Below, in pieces: positions 52,285 to 60,557 of a stretch of DNA of 64,000 nucleotides; the first letter of the stretch is position 1; each line of letters opens with the position of its first letter. This DNA comes from JAHBTB01 sp964451255 (lineage in GTDB: Bacteria > Armatimonadota > Fimbriimonadia > Fimbriimonadales > Fimbriimonadaceae), in the NCBI GenBank assembly GCA_964451255.1, contig CAYVHL010000001.1, positions 1,191,445 through 1,255,444 on the forward strand, in the 5' to 3' direction. The position numbers and the translations under genes were made by a program. The notes beneath the pieces were generated by a model that made no database searches, was not told where the DNA came from, and worked only from the letters and a program-made list of their open reading frames with translations.

Positions 52285-53277
52285 TCAGCCCAATGATCCG
52301 ACGTCCACCGGGGCACCGCCTTGCTCGTGAGAGCGCCATGCGGCCTCGGTGAGTTCGATCGTCCTCAGCCCGCACTCAAACGGGGCGAGGACCTGGCCTT
52401 TGCCTTGGATCGCGTCCACGAAGTTCTGCTCCGGTGTCTCGGCGCCAGGCCAATTGTCGACGGTGAAGAACATGCCGTCGCGCCTCATGACCCGGACGGT
52501 GTCGTCAGAAAGGGTCACAAGGGCGTCTTCGAACCAGATGTTATGCCGTTCATGCCAACAAGCGGCGTCACCGATGATGCTGAGGGACGCCATCTGCCCG
52601 GTCTCAAAGACGACGTTGACGACCGAGTTGATGTCCACCTCGGTGCCGCAAAAGTCGATGAAGGCCGAGACATGCTTCGCCTTCAGGCCCGTGAACCATA
52701 GAAGCACATCCACCATGTGGCTGCCGCTGTCGTTGAGCTGGCCCCCGCCCGACAGGGCCATCGACTGCCGCCAACTCCCCCGCGTGAATTGAAGCCATTG
52801 CTGACCGAGATGGGAGGTGACCATCCTGATCTTCCCGAACTCCCCGGACTCGGTGACGTGCTTGAGCCACCGGAATGTCCCCGCGCCGTGCCGCTGGTAG
52901 CTGACACCGGTCACCTTGCCCGAGGCGTCGCGGGCGGCAATGACCTTCTTGGCGTCCGCGACACTCGTCACCATCGGCTTGTCCACCAGCACATGAAGGG
53001 AGGCGGCTAGGCTGTCGATGACCTGCTGGGTGTGCATCGTGTGGGGCGTCGAGATGATTACGGCGTCGACGCCACCCGCAGCCAAGAGTTCGCGATAGTC
53101 GGAATAAACAGGAAGGCTCTTAGTCTCCGGATATGCCGCATGCGTGCGTTCGATCTGCACGGGGTCGGTGTCGTTGAGCGCCGCGACCTTGGCACCTGGA
53201 ACCTTGTTCAAGAGGGAAACGTGGTGGCGCATGAACCCGCCGCACCCGATCAAGCCGAAACGCACTTCGCTGGACAT
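52285..53277 (-). CDS. Gfo/Idh/MocA-family oxidoreductase
   Basis: A 330-residue NAD(P)-dependent sugar-type dehydrogenase. The N-terminal Rossmann fold begins VRFGLIGCGGFMRHHVSLLNKVPGAKVAALND; the family's DKPM motif is in LHVLVDKPMVTSVADAKKVI. The C-terminal alpha/beta substrate domain includes GGGQLNDSGSHMVDVLLW, typical of Gfo/Idh proteins acting on sugars or inositols. I start at the ATG with first base 53277, since the upstream 36 codons are not conserved-looking. The substrate is not deducible. Confidence 0.9.
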   Translation of the reverse strand: MSSEVRFGLIGCGGFMRHHVSLLNKVPGAKVAALNDTDPVQIERTHAAYPETKSLPVYSDYRELLAAGGVDAVIISTPHTMHTQQVIDSLAASLHVLVDKPMVTSVADAKKVIAARDASGKVTGVSYQRHGAGTFRWLKHVTESGEFGKIRMVTSHLGQQWLQFTRGSWRQSMALSGGGQLNDSGSHMVDVLLWFTGLKAKHVSAFIDFCGTEVDINSVVNVVFETGQMASLSIIGDAACWHERHNIWFEDALVTLSDDTVRVMRRDGMFFTVDNWPGAETPEQNFVDAIQGKGQVLAPFECGLRTIELTEAAWRSHEQGGAPVDVGSLG

Positions 53278-53399
53278 CGCCACCGTGTTTACCACGCAAA
53301 CGGGGCGCGTGTCATTTTTGCAAAGAACCCAAGCAAGCCTTGTGAAGCTCCGGCAAGGTTCACCCGAAATGTTAAGGGATGGCAACGCAAGGGTCGGCG

Positions 53400-54119
53400 A
53401 TGAAGGGGCAGGTGGGAAGGCTAGTGGCTGTCATGGCCCTATCCGTGGTGGCGGCGTTCTCGTCCGGTTCTTGGGAGGCCGGACGCCGGTACATCCAACC
53501 CAAGGTGTTGGACGAACTCGGCCGCGCCGCAGAACGGCTCGACGCCGGCGCCTATGATGAGGCCGAGGCAAGGCTCGACCTTGTTCTCGCCAAGACTCCG
53601 CTGGCCGTCAGTTTGGACACGCGGGGCCTGGCGGTGGCCGACCAGGTGAAAGCCATGAAGGCGTTGCAGGACGCGGTGGCCCTGTGGCGTTCTGAGTTGG
53701 GCGACGAGGCCATCTTCCAGATCGTCCCGCGAGAAATGGCGCAAGTCCGGGTCGTCTGGACGGAAGGGCAGCTTTATGGCGGTAGGTGCGCTGGCCAAGC
53801 GCTTTGGTCCCGGCAGGCGTGGAGTTCCGGAGGAAGGTTTCATTCCGAGATCTCCGCTGATATCGAGATCGCGACCCGGGACGCTGACGGGCGGACATTC
53901 CCAGAAGCTAGCCTCACGCAAGCGGCGGCGCACGAACTGGGCCACGTCTTGGGAATGGACGACTCTGGGCGCAAAGGCGACCTGATGGGGCCTGTCCGAG
54001 TGAGCTCCCCTGTCCTCGCCTTGAGCACGCGGGAACAAGAGGCCATCGACGGCCTGCGGACCCGGGCACTTGGCCTAGCGGCGCTCTGCGCGGAGCACCG
54101 CCAACTCGTCTCCTGGTAA
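53400..54119 (+). CDS. Exported matrixin-like metalloprotease with Asp as third zinc ligand
   Basis: A 239-residue protein with a signal-like N-terminus (LVAVMALSVVAAFSSGSWEAG), a helical segment with repeats of Ala/Leu, and a C-terminal metzincin domain with HELGHVLGMDD (H178, E179, H182, D188) and Met196 in DLMGP as the Met-turn. The third ligand position is Asp instead of His, as in snapalysin-type enzymes. ATG 53400 has AGGG seven bases upstream; the ATG at 53379 is an alternative. Its stop is close to the metallophosphoesterase start, so the two are probably co-transcribed. Confidence 0.7.
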   Translation: MKGQVGRLVAVMALSVVAAFSSGSWEAGRRYIQPKVLDELGRAAERLDAGAYDEAEARLDLVLAKTPLAVSLDTRGLAVADQVKAMKALQDAVALWRSELGDEAIFQIVPREMAQVRVVWTEGQLYGGRCAGQALWSRQAWSSGGRFHSEISADIEIATRDADGRTFPEASLTQAAAHELGHVLGMDDSGRKGDLMGPVRVSSPVLALSTREQEAIDGLRTRALGLAALCAEHRQLVSW

Positions 54120-54132
54120 CTTCCTTGGCCGG

Positions 54133-54939
54133 ATGTCGCTTGGCAAGGCCCTGTTGGGCGCCCTGGCCGTCGGTTCGGGCATGCTCGTTTACGGCGGCCT
54201 CGTAGAGGCGCGCCGTCTTCGGCGCGAGCACCACGTCCTGCGCCTCCCACGCTGGCCCGCCTCGCACTATGGGTACCGGATTGGGTTCCTGGCCGACTTG
54301 CACCTGGACAAGCCCGACCACTGCCGGATGGCCCGGGAGGCGTCGGAGTGGCTGGCCGAACAAGGCCCTGACGTCGTCGTCTTGGGCGGTGACGTCGTCC
54401 ACTACGCCGAACCACACCGGGCGGACGCGGTCGCAGAAGCCCTTGCTCCATTGGTCCGGTTCAAGGGGCGGGCGTTTGGTGTGTGGGGGAACCATGACCG
54501 CTGCCATGGCGAACCCGACTTCTTGCTGCCGGTGCTTGAGAGGTGCGGGATCCGGGTGCTTGTCAACGAACTGACCGTTCATGACGGCATCAATTGGATC
54601 GGTGTCGACACCGCCATTTATGGCCGTAGCGACCCATACTCGCCCATCCTTGACAGCGACCCCAGCCTGCCTACCGTCGTGGTCTGGCACGAGTGCGACA
54701 TGGCCGACCACTTGCCCCGTGGGCCCGAGCTGATGTTGGCCGGGCACAGCCACGGCGGCCAGTTCATCCTTCCCGGCGGGGTGGCTCCGATGGCGCCGGT
54801 CTACGGGTCGAAGTATTTGCGCGGCTACTACCCCGACCTTGCCGTGCCGCTCTATGTCACGCGCGGAGTCGCGGCGACAGGCCCGCCCAGCCGCTTCCTT
54901 TGCCCGCCCGAGGTTTCTGTGCTCACCCTAGTCTCCTAG
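54133..54939 (+). CDS. Calcineurin-like metallophosphoesterase
   Basis: A 268-residue protein with an N-terminal membrane segment (LLGALAVGSGMLVYGGL) and the five metallophosphoesterase motifs: FLADLHLD, VVLGGDVV, VWGNHDR, VVWHEC and LAGHSHGGQ. This arrangement is close to the YkuE/YaeI-type enzymes suggested to act on membrane-linked phosphates such as UDP-diacylglucosamine. Cytoplasmic or periplasmic side cannot be decided. No Shine-Dalgarno is seen. Confidence 0.85.
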   Translation: MSLGKALLGALAVGSGMLVYGGLVEARRLRREHHVLRLPRWPASHYGYRIGFLADLHLDKPDHCRMAREASEWLAEQGPDVVVLGGDVVHYAEPHRADAVAEALAPLVRFKGRAFGVWGNHDRCHGEPDFLLPVLERCGIRVLVNELTVHDGINWIGVDTAIYGRSDPYSPILDSDPSLPTVVVWHECDMADHLPRGPELMLAGHSHGGQFILPGGVAPMAPVYGSKYLRGYYPDLAVPLYVTRGVAATGPPSRFLCPPEVSVLTLVS

Positions 54940-54981
54940 GGCGGGGTCGCATTCTGGGGCTCTGTCACAATAGAGCCTGAC

Positions 54982-55057
54982 GGCCCCGTAGCTCAGGGGA
55001 CAGAGCAACAGCCTTCTAAGCTGTGGGTCGCGCGTTCGAATCGCGCCGGGGTCGCCA
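54982..55057 (+). tRNA. tRNA-Arg (anticodon TCT)
   Basis: A complete 76-base cloverleaf: acceptor GGCCCCG (54982-54988) pairing with CGGGGTC (55047-55053), D-arm GCTC-AGGGGACA-GAGC, anticodon stem ACAGC/GCTGT around CTTCTAA with anticodon TCT, variable loop GGGTC, T-arm GCGCG-TTCGAAT-CGCGC, discriminator G and encoded CCA. It reads AGA codons. It stands alone, not in an rRNA operon. Confidence 0.96.
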
Positions 55058-55328
55058 CTATGCGAGTTGCAACCTAGTGCCAGTGAGCAACGACGGCCTC
55101 CTTACCCTGCAAGCCGCCGATGTTGCTCTTTGGAAATCTTTCCCGCGCAATAACCGACCAGCCGCGCGAAAATCACACGCCATAGTCGCACACGTCACAA
55201 CCCCTCGTTCTGCTCATACGGTGAGAGGTAGATGCGACTATTAGAAGTTTCTAATACTCCAAAAGACAGAGCGATTGGCATCTTCTTTGCATCAGCAAAG
55301 ACGGCATTTATGCCTCAAGGTGTCAACG
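55058..55328. other. Intergenic region with palindrome upstream of the SGNH PEP-CTERM gene
   Basis: 271 bases that become AT-rich after ~55130. A perfect palindromic pair ATTAGAA-GT-TTCTAAT lies at 55240-55255 and may be an operator. A sigma-54-type promoter follows at 55276-55291. I see no gene between the tRNA and ATG 55329. Confidence 0.45.
55276..55291 (+). promoter_or_regulatory. Sigma-54-type (RpoN) promoter
   Basis: TGGCATCTTCTTTGCA has the invariant GG and GC exactly ten bases apart and matches the consensus TGGCAC-N5-TTGCA at all but one of the named bases. It lies 38 bases before the ATG of the SGNH PEP-CTERM gene. PEP-CTERM genes in other bacteria are under RpoN and the PrsK-PrsR system. 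Confidence 0.6.
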
Positions 55329-56102
55329 ATGAACAATACTTGGTCTCGATTCACATGTATTAGCGTAGGAGTGACACTAGCTTTACCGGCCTTTTCAGTA
55401 AGTTTCGGGAAGATGTTGCTCCTCGGCGATTCAATCACATCTGGTGGTGCGGGCACATACGGCTACCGATATCCTCTCTTCTACGACCTGCTTGCGGACG
55501 GGGCCACGTTTGACTTCGTCGGGAGTCTGTCAAGCGGTCCCGCAGGTGATTTGGTCTTTGACCGGGATCACGAGGGCCATGCCAGTTGGTCGATCCTCGA
55601 CTTGACGCAGGGCCAGACGCAAAATGACCATGACAACGGCCGCTACGCCGCTCAATGGGTCGTGGACACGACTCCAGATTACATCTTGTTCATGGCGGGA
55701 CACAACGACCCCTGGCTATCGGAAGCAGACTATGAAACGAGGTATGACAATCTTTTGTCTAGCATTTTCGCAGTGGACAGCGATGTCAAGTTAGTGATCT
55801 CGACGGTCACACCTTCGTATGAGGCGGTGACCGGCAAGCATGACGCCCAGGCGCGAATGAACCAAGCCGTCGTGAACGCCGCTAACCAATTCGGGATGAT
55901 TCACAACGTGACACTCGTCGACTCGTGGACTGGTTTCGACCAAGACACGATGCTTGGCGACAACTACCATCCAAACGACCTCGGAAACGCCTACATCGCA
56001 AGCAAGTTTGAGGACGGTTTGATGGAGGCTGTGCCAGAGCCTTCGATGATGGTGGCAGGCGGACTTCTCCTAGCCGCCATGCGAAAGCGGAAGTCGCGGT
56101 AG
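55329..56102 (+). CDS. SGNH-hydrolase with PEP-CTERM sorting signal
   Basis: A 257-residue exported GDSL/SGNH esterase. It has a signal peptide (CISVGVTLALPAFS), block I MLLLGDSITSGG with the catalytic Ser, block III MAGHNDPW, and block V GDNYHPND with Asp and His. The C-terminus VPEPSMMVAGGLLLAAMRKRKSR is a PEP-CTERM signal. It probably deacylates a surface polysaccharide or lipid and is delivered to the envelope by exosortase. The ATG is chosen on the signal peptide. Transcription probably needs sigma-54. Confidence 0.85.
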   Translation: MNNTWSRFTCISVGVTLALPAFSVSFGKMLLLGDSITSGGAGTYGYRYPLFYDLLADGATFDFVGSLSSGPAGDLVFDRDHEGHASWSILDLTQGQTQNDHDNGRYAAQWVVDTTPDYILFMAGHNDPWLSEADYETRYDNLLSSIFAVDSDVKLVISTVTPSYEAVTGKHDAQARMNQAVVNAANQFGMIHNVTLVDSWTGFDQDTMLGDNYHPNDLGNAYIASKFEDGLMEAVPEPSMMVAGGLLLAAMRKRKSR

Positions 56103-56111
56103 CCAAGAGAT

Positions 56112-56137
56112 GCCGGGCGGCCAGCTCGTCGCCCGGC
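56112..56137. terminator. Bidirectional hairpin between SGNH and VOC genes
   Basis: A perfect 8-bp stem GCCGGGCG (56112-56119) and CGCCCGGC (56130-56137), between convergent stops. Confidence 0.6.
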
Positions 56138-56159
56138 GGCTTCCAGCCGCGGTAAACAC

Positions 56160-56627
56160 CTACTGCCCTGTCGGACGTTTGCGTTGCAGGAATTCAACCC
56201 AGGCGCCCAATTGGTCTTGGGCGTCTACGTAGACGTACTGGCCCTCGCCCATGTCGCCGCGTTGTCCAACCGGGCATCCCTCCGCCTCGAGAAAGGATGT
56301 GGCTTTGTCCATGTCGTCCACCCAGAAAGCGAGGTGGTGGAGGCCCTCGCCACGCTGGTCGAGGGGTTCTTGCCAAGCGCTTGGTTGGCCGTCCGGCTCG
56401 ATCAGCTCCAGTTGGATGTTGCCAAGGTCAAAGAACGCGAGCTTGGCGGTGGCGTCGCTTGGCGCACCCCGAAAGGACATTCGCACTTCGGATCCGGGTT
56501 GGGTGACGATCGTCGCGGGCACTTCCGCGCCGAGCAAACGGGCCCAACGCGCCTTGCTTGCCTCGATGTCGCGCACGACGATGGCCACTTGAGCCAAGGG
56601 CCTTCCTGCCAGACCCGACCCGCTCAT
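56160..56627 (-). CDS. VOC-superfamily (glyoxalase-like) protein
   Basis: A 155-residue VOC protein: LAQVAIVVRDIEASKARWARLLGAEVP, then LAFFDLGNIQLELIEPDGQPSAW and GLHHLAFWVDDMDKATSFLEAEG, with the metal-site His/Glu pattern. It resembles methylmalonyl-CoA epimerase or a sugar epimerase. The ATG overlaps the stop of the upstream permease gene in ATGA, so it belongs to the ABC transporter operon and may act on the imported compound. Confidence 0.82.
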   Translation of the reverse strand: MSGSGLAGRPLAQVAIVVRDIEASKARWARLLGAEVPATIVTQPGSEVRMSFRGAPSDATAKLAFFDLGNIQLELIEPDGQPSAWQEPLDQRGEGLHHLAFWVDDMDKATSFLEAEGCPVGQRGDMGEGQYVYVDAQDQLGAWVEFLQRKRPTGQ

Positions 56628-57493
56628 CCTTTCAGCCCCGTGGCGGCGATGCCCTGGATGAACAATTTTTGGGTGAAGAAGAACAGGACGATGATGGGTG
56701 CGACGACTATCGTCGACGCGGCCATCAGCAAGTTCCAAGAAGTGCCACCCGCCTGCGATTGGTACTGCTGCAGGCCGAGCGCCAAGGTGAACTGGTTCTG
56801 GTTTTGCAGGTAGATGAGGGGGCCGAGGAAGTCGTTCCACGTTCCCATCAGCGTGAACAAGGCCACGACGGCCAGCGCTGGCTTCGCCAAGGGCAAGATC
56901 ACTTGGTAAAAGGTCTGCCACTCCGAACACCCGTCGATCTTTGCCGCTTCCGAGAGTTCCATCGGAATGCCTTTGAAGAACTGTCGGAGCAAGAAGATGT
57001 TGAATGCGCCGCCAAAAAACGCTGCCACATAGAGGGGACGGAACGTGCCGATCCATCCAAAGTCTCTGTACAGTGCAAAAGTCGGCACCATCAGGACGGG
57101 AAACGGGATCATCATCGTCGCCAGCGTCATGTTGAATATCAAGTCTCGCCCTGGCCATTTCATCCTGGCGAACGAATAGGCCACGATAGAGTTGGAGATG
57201 ACCGCGCCCGCGACGGTCAAGACAACCAACAACAGCGTGTTGCGCCCGTAAACAAGAAAAGGGATGAAGCCAAGTTTGTCAGCGTTGTAAGCGAACGCCT
57301 TCCAATAGTTGTCCCACAGGGCCGGGCTGGGGATCCAGACGGGAGGGTTGGTTATTGACTGCGCGTCAGACTTGAGCGAGGTGCTGATCATCCACACCAG
57401 CGGAACCATGTACGCTATTGAGAAGACGACTAAGACAAGGTGGATGACCGCCTTTCGAGTTTTCTCTTGCCGTTGTTGTGATTCGGTCGTCAT
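56624..57493 (-). CDS. Sugar ABC transporter permease (MalG/UgpE type)
   Basis: A 289-residue inner-membrane permease with about six helices and the EAA loop LSEAAKIDGCSEWQTFYQVILPLAKPAL, which contacts the ATPase. This is the second permease of a CUT1-type carbohydrate importer. It starts three bases after the first permease gene. No ATPase gene (MsmX/UgpC type) is in the operon, as is common when one ATPase serves several importers. Confidence 0.92.
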   Translation of the reverse strand: MTTESQQRQEKTRKAVIHLVLVVFSIAYMVPLVWMISTSLKSDAQSITNPPVWIPSPALWDNYWKAFAYNADKLGFIPFLVYGRNTLLLVVLTVAGAVISNSIVAYSFARMKWPGRDLIFNMTLATMMIPFPVLMVPTFALYRDFGWIGTFRPLYVAAFFGGAFNIFLLRQFFKGIPMELSEAAKIDGCSEWQTFYQVILPLAKPALAVVALFTLMGTWNDFLGPLIYLQNQNQFTLALGLQQYQSQAGGTSWNLLMAASTIVVAPIIVLFFFTQKLFIQGIAATGLKG

Positions 57494-57496
57494 AGA

Positions 57497-58399
57497 TCAA
57501 CCACCCTCATAGTAAACGCGCTTCTGGCTCATTTTGAGCAAGGCCAAGGTCAGGACGAGAATGATCAGAAAGAGGATCCACCCCATCGCGCATGCGTAGC
57601 CCATTTTCTGGAATGTGAACGCGTTGTCGTAGAGATACATCGTGTAGAAGTAGGTTGATCTCGCCGGTGTTCCGGATGGGAACATGACGTAAGCCTGCGT
57701 AAAGTACTGTAGTGAACCGATGATCGCCATGACCACATTGAATAGGATGATGGGCGACAACAATGGGATGGTGACGTTCTTCGTCTTCGACCAGGGCGAC
57801 GCGCCGTCAATCTCTGAAGCTTCGTAAAGTTGTTTGGGCACCTCTTGCAGGCCGGCCAGATAGATCACCATCGCGTTGCCGCCAGCCCAAATCGCCATCA
57901 TGATCAGGACAGGCTTGGTGAACGCTGGGTCTCCCAACCAGTTAGGCTCTTTCAAGTGGAAGATCTGAAAGAAGTGTAACTGCCTGAGCGTCTGGTTTAT
58001 GATGCCGTGCTCGCCGTTGAAAAGCCACAGGTTGAGGACAGCCATCGGCACGGCGGGCACCAATGACGGCAAGAAAAAGATCGTGCGATACCAGGCCTGT
58101 CCCCTCACCTTCGTGTTCAGAAGCATCGCCAGGCCGAGGCTGGCCACCGTGCCAAGGGGCACAGAGATGAAGGCGAAGTACAGAGTGTTGCCAAGGCTTT
58201 GCCAAAAGACTTGGTCGTGAAACAGCCTTGTAAAATTGTCGAGCCCTGTCCAGATCGGCGTTTTGAGCACGCTGTAGTCGCAGAACGCGTAGTAGATCGA
58301 CCGCAACACCGGGTAGATCAGGAACACGGCGAACCCGATCAGCCATGGCGAGGCGAAAAGGATCCCAAACTGTGCCTCGCGCCTTTTTGCCGAGGTCAC
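57497..58399 (-). CDS. Sugar ABC transporter permease (MalF/UgpA type)
   Basis: A 300-residue permease. It starts with AQFGILFASPWLIGFAVFLIYPVLRSIYYAF, has six membrane helices and the EAA loop LYEASEIDGASPWSKTKNVTIPLLSPII. Its ATG overlaps the stop of the substrate-binding-protein gene by four bases. It pairs with the MalG-type permease downstream. Confidence 0.92.
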   Translation of the reverse strand: MTSAKRREAQFGILFASPWLIGFAVFLIYPVLRSIYYAFCDYSVLKTPIWTGLDNFTRLFHDQVFWQSLGNTLYFAFISVPLGTVASLGLAMLLNTKVRGQAWYRTIFFLPSLVPAVPMAVLNLWLFNGEHGIINQTLRQLHFFQIFHLKEPNWLGDPAFTKPVLIMMAIWAGGNAMVIYLAGLQEVPKQLYEASEIDGASPWSKTKNVTIPLLSPIILFNVVMAIIGSLQYFTQAYVMFPSGTPARSTYFYTMYLYDNAFTFQKMGYACAMGWILFLIILVLTLALLKMSQKRVYYEGG

Positions 58400-59733
58400 T
58401 GGCCAGCCTCCGCGCGTATCTTCTCGATCTTGTTTACCTCGTCTTGAAGTGGCTGCATCCGCTTGCGGACGTCGGCGAGCAGTTCCTTGGGCGGTTCCTT
58501 GTCAAGCAAGTTCATTTTGTCGATGGCATTGCCCAGTTCTTGCTGATATTGGTTCCAGATCGGAGTCCTCGGGGTGTAGAAGACGTTTGAGTTCAAGGCT
58601 GAGTCGCGGAACAGCTTGATGAACGGGTTTGGATGTTTGGCATAGAACTCGGGGCTCACCTTCATCAATGGTGTGAACTTCTTCTGCCCCATACAAAGCA
58701 ACTCCATTCCTTTCTGCGACTCCACAAACTTTAAGAACTCGAACGCCTCCTTCGGGTGTCGGGCTCCTCGCGGGATGACGATGATGTCAAGGTCCGCGAT
58801 CGTACTTCCCTTGAGGTTCGGTTTGTCAGCCGGCACAGGGAATGGCGAGGCGGCCCAATCCATGTCGGGCACGTACTTTTGGATGAAGTTGGCCATCCAG
58901 ACTCCCTGTAGGACGGTCGCCACCTTGCCGTCGAGAAAGGCGTTCTGAGGAGAGTTGAAGCTGCCAAACCCTTGATGGAAGGACTGGGCTTGGCTCGCTC
59001 CGTATCGCTTTGAAAAACTCTGCATCCAGTCGTACGCCCGGACGTCCTCCGGCGTGTCCGGGGTGATGTTGCCCATGTCATCGATCAGGCTGCCGCCGAA
59101 GAAGTAGGGCCAACACCAGTTCCACCAGCCAGGCTCGGACGGCAGGAACCCCGCCCGCAAGACATGGCCGTCCTTGTCCTTCTTCATGACCATCTCGTCC
59201 AGTTGGTCTAGTTGTTCGATGGTCTCCGGCGGCCTTTCCGGGTTCCAGCCGGCATCGCGCAGCATTTTCTTGTTGTAGTGCAGGGCAGTGGTCGCCGGGG
59301 TGGTCGGGAGGGAATAGAGTTTGCCCTTGTAGGTGCAAATGTCCCAGAACACCGGAATGTAGTCTTCTCTCTTGATCCCGGCTTGCTTGCACATTTCGTC
59401 AAGCGGGGTGACCGCCTGGTAGTAGGCGTAAAGCGGCAAGTTGGGGCCGTAGAGTCCGGCAAGGTCGGGAGGTATGCCCCCCGCCGTCGCCATCATCGTC
59501 TTGTTTTCGATTCCGCTCTGGGACAGGTACTCGACGAAGATCTTGTCCTGGCTTTTGTTGAACTCGTTGACAACCGCCCGCATGGCGTCGGCCTCAAAGT
59601 CTGTCCACTTCTCCCAATAGGTGACGACTACCCGGCCCTCGTGTTTGGGAGGGGTCGAGATGGCCTCCGTCGTCCAGACCGAGGCGAAGATCACGGCTGC
59701 GCCAAGCGTGGTGAGTAGCGTCCCCCGGTCCAT
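58396..59733 (-). CDS. Sugar ABC transporter substrate-binding protein
   Basis: A 445-residue extracellular solute-binding protein of family 1. A signal sequence (LLTTLGAAVIFASVWTTEA) is followed by VVVTYWEKWTDFEADAMRAVVNEFNKSQ, then YSLPTTPATTALHYNKKML and WMANFIQKYVPDMDWAASPFPVP, the CUT1 pattern. It carries no lipobox Cys. TACACT lies 13 bases before the ATG as a possible -10. The sugar is not indicated. It heads a four-gene minus-strand operon. Confidence 0.92.
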   Translation of the reverse strand: MDRGTLLTTLGAAVIFASVWTTEAISTPPKHEGRVVVTYWEKWTDFEADAMRAVVNEFNKSQDKIFVEYLSQSGIENKTMMATAGGIPPDLAGLYGPNLPLYAYYQAVTPLDEMCKQAGIKREDYIPVFWDICTYKGKLYSLPTTPATTALHYNKKMLRDAGWNPERPPETIEQLDQLDEMVMKKDKDGHVLRAGFLPSEPGWWNWCWPYFFGGSLIDDMGNITPDTPEDVRAYDWMQSFSKRYGASQAQSFHQGFGSFNSPQNAFLDGKVATVLQGVWMANFIQKYVPDMDWAASPFPVPADKPNLKGSTIADLDIIVIPRGARHPKEAFEFLKFVESQKGMELLCMGQKKFTPLMKVSPEFYAKHPNPFIKLFRDSALNSNVFYTPRTPIWNQYQQELGNAIDKMNLLDKEPPKELLADVRKRMQPLQDEVNKIEKIRAEAGQ

Positions 59734-59780
59734 CTTGATCCGGGCCAGTGTAGCATAGGGAACCGTTTCTCACGCCGTGG

Positions 59781-59786
59781 TACAAC
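59781..59786 (+). promoter_or_regulatory. -10-like element (TACAAC) for the TauE-like gene
   Basis: TACAAC ends six bases before GTG 59793. No Shine-Dalgarno, so the mRNA may be leaderless. The divergent ABC operon starts 60 bases away. Confidence 0.35.
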
Positions 59787-59792
59787 CAGCGC

Positions 59793-60557
59793 GTGCCCGA
59801 CGGACCGACGCTCGTCAAGTGGGCGGTCGTCTTCGCCGCTGGATTTGTCGCGTCCGCCATCAACGCCTTCGCCGGGGGCGGATCCCTGGTCTCGTTCCCC
59901 GCGCTCGTCGCCGCTGGGATGCCTGAGCTGAATGCGGTCGCGACGAACACGGTTGCCCTGTGTACCGGCAATTTTACGGGTGCGCTAGCCTTTCTGAACC
60001 GGTTCGGGGCCACAAAGAGGCACCTGCTGCCCATGATCCCGGTGACTGCTGTCGGATCCGTTCTGGGGACCCTCTTGCTCGTCATGACGCCCAACGGCGC
60101 CTTCAAGGTCGCGGTGCCCTTCTTGGTCTTGGTCGGGACGTTGGTGCTGGCGTTCCAGACCCGGCTCAAGCCCCGTGGCGACAGGGTGACGCGTGGCTTG
60201 TGGCTGATGCTCGCCCTGCAGTTTGTCGTCAGCATCTACGGCGGCTACTTCGGCGCGGGGATGGGGATCATGATGCTGGCGAGCATGGGGCTCGCCATCG
60301 ACGCCGACATCCACGAACTAAACGCCCTCAAAAACTGGCTGACGCTCATTATCAACTTGGTGTCGGCGGTGGTCCTGTTGTGGAAGGGCCTCGTCGACAT
60401 TCCCATCGCCCTCGCGCTCATGGCCGGTGGGGTTCTCGGAGGCTATGTCTCGGGAAAGTGGTCGCAGAAAGTCGATCCCCAACGCCTCAGGGTAGGGATC
60501 GTCGGCTATGGTCTGGTCATGACGGGTTGGTTCTTCTGGAGGGCGTTTGCCCGGTGA
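59793..60557 (+). CDS. TauE/SafE-family membrane transporter
   Basis: A 254-residue protein with about eight membrane helices. The family repeats are visible: FVASAINAFAGGGSLVSFPALVAAG and QFVVSIYGGYFGAGMGIMMLASMGLAIDADIHELNALKNWLTLIINLVSAVVLL. TauE/SafE proteins export sulfite, sulfoacetate or other small anions; the substrate here is unknown. The start is GTG. The stop overlaps the next gene's GTG (GTGA). Confidence 0.88.
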   Translation: MPDGPTLVKWAVVFAAGFVASAINAFAGGGSLVSFPALVAAGMPELNAVATNTVALCTGNFTGALAFLNRFGATKRHLLPMIPVTAVGSVLGTLLLVMTPNGAFKVAVPFLVLVGTLVLAFQTRLKPRGDRVTRGLWLMLALQFVVSIYGGYFGAGMGIMMLASMGLAIDADIHELNALKNWLTLIINLVSAVVLLWKGLVDIPIALALMAGGVLGGYVSGKWSQKVDPQRLRVGIVGYGLVMTGWFFWRAFAR

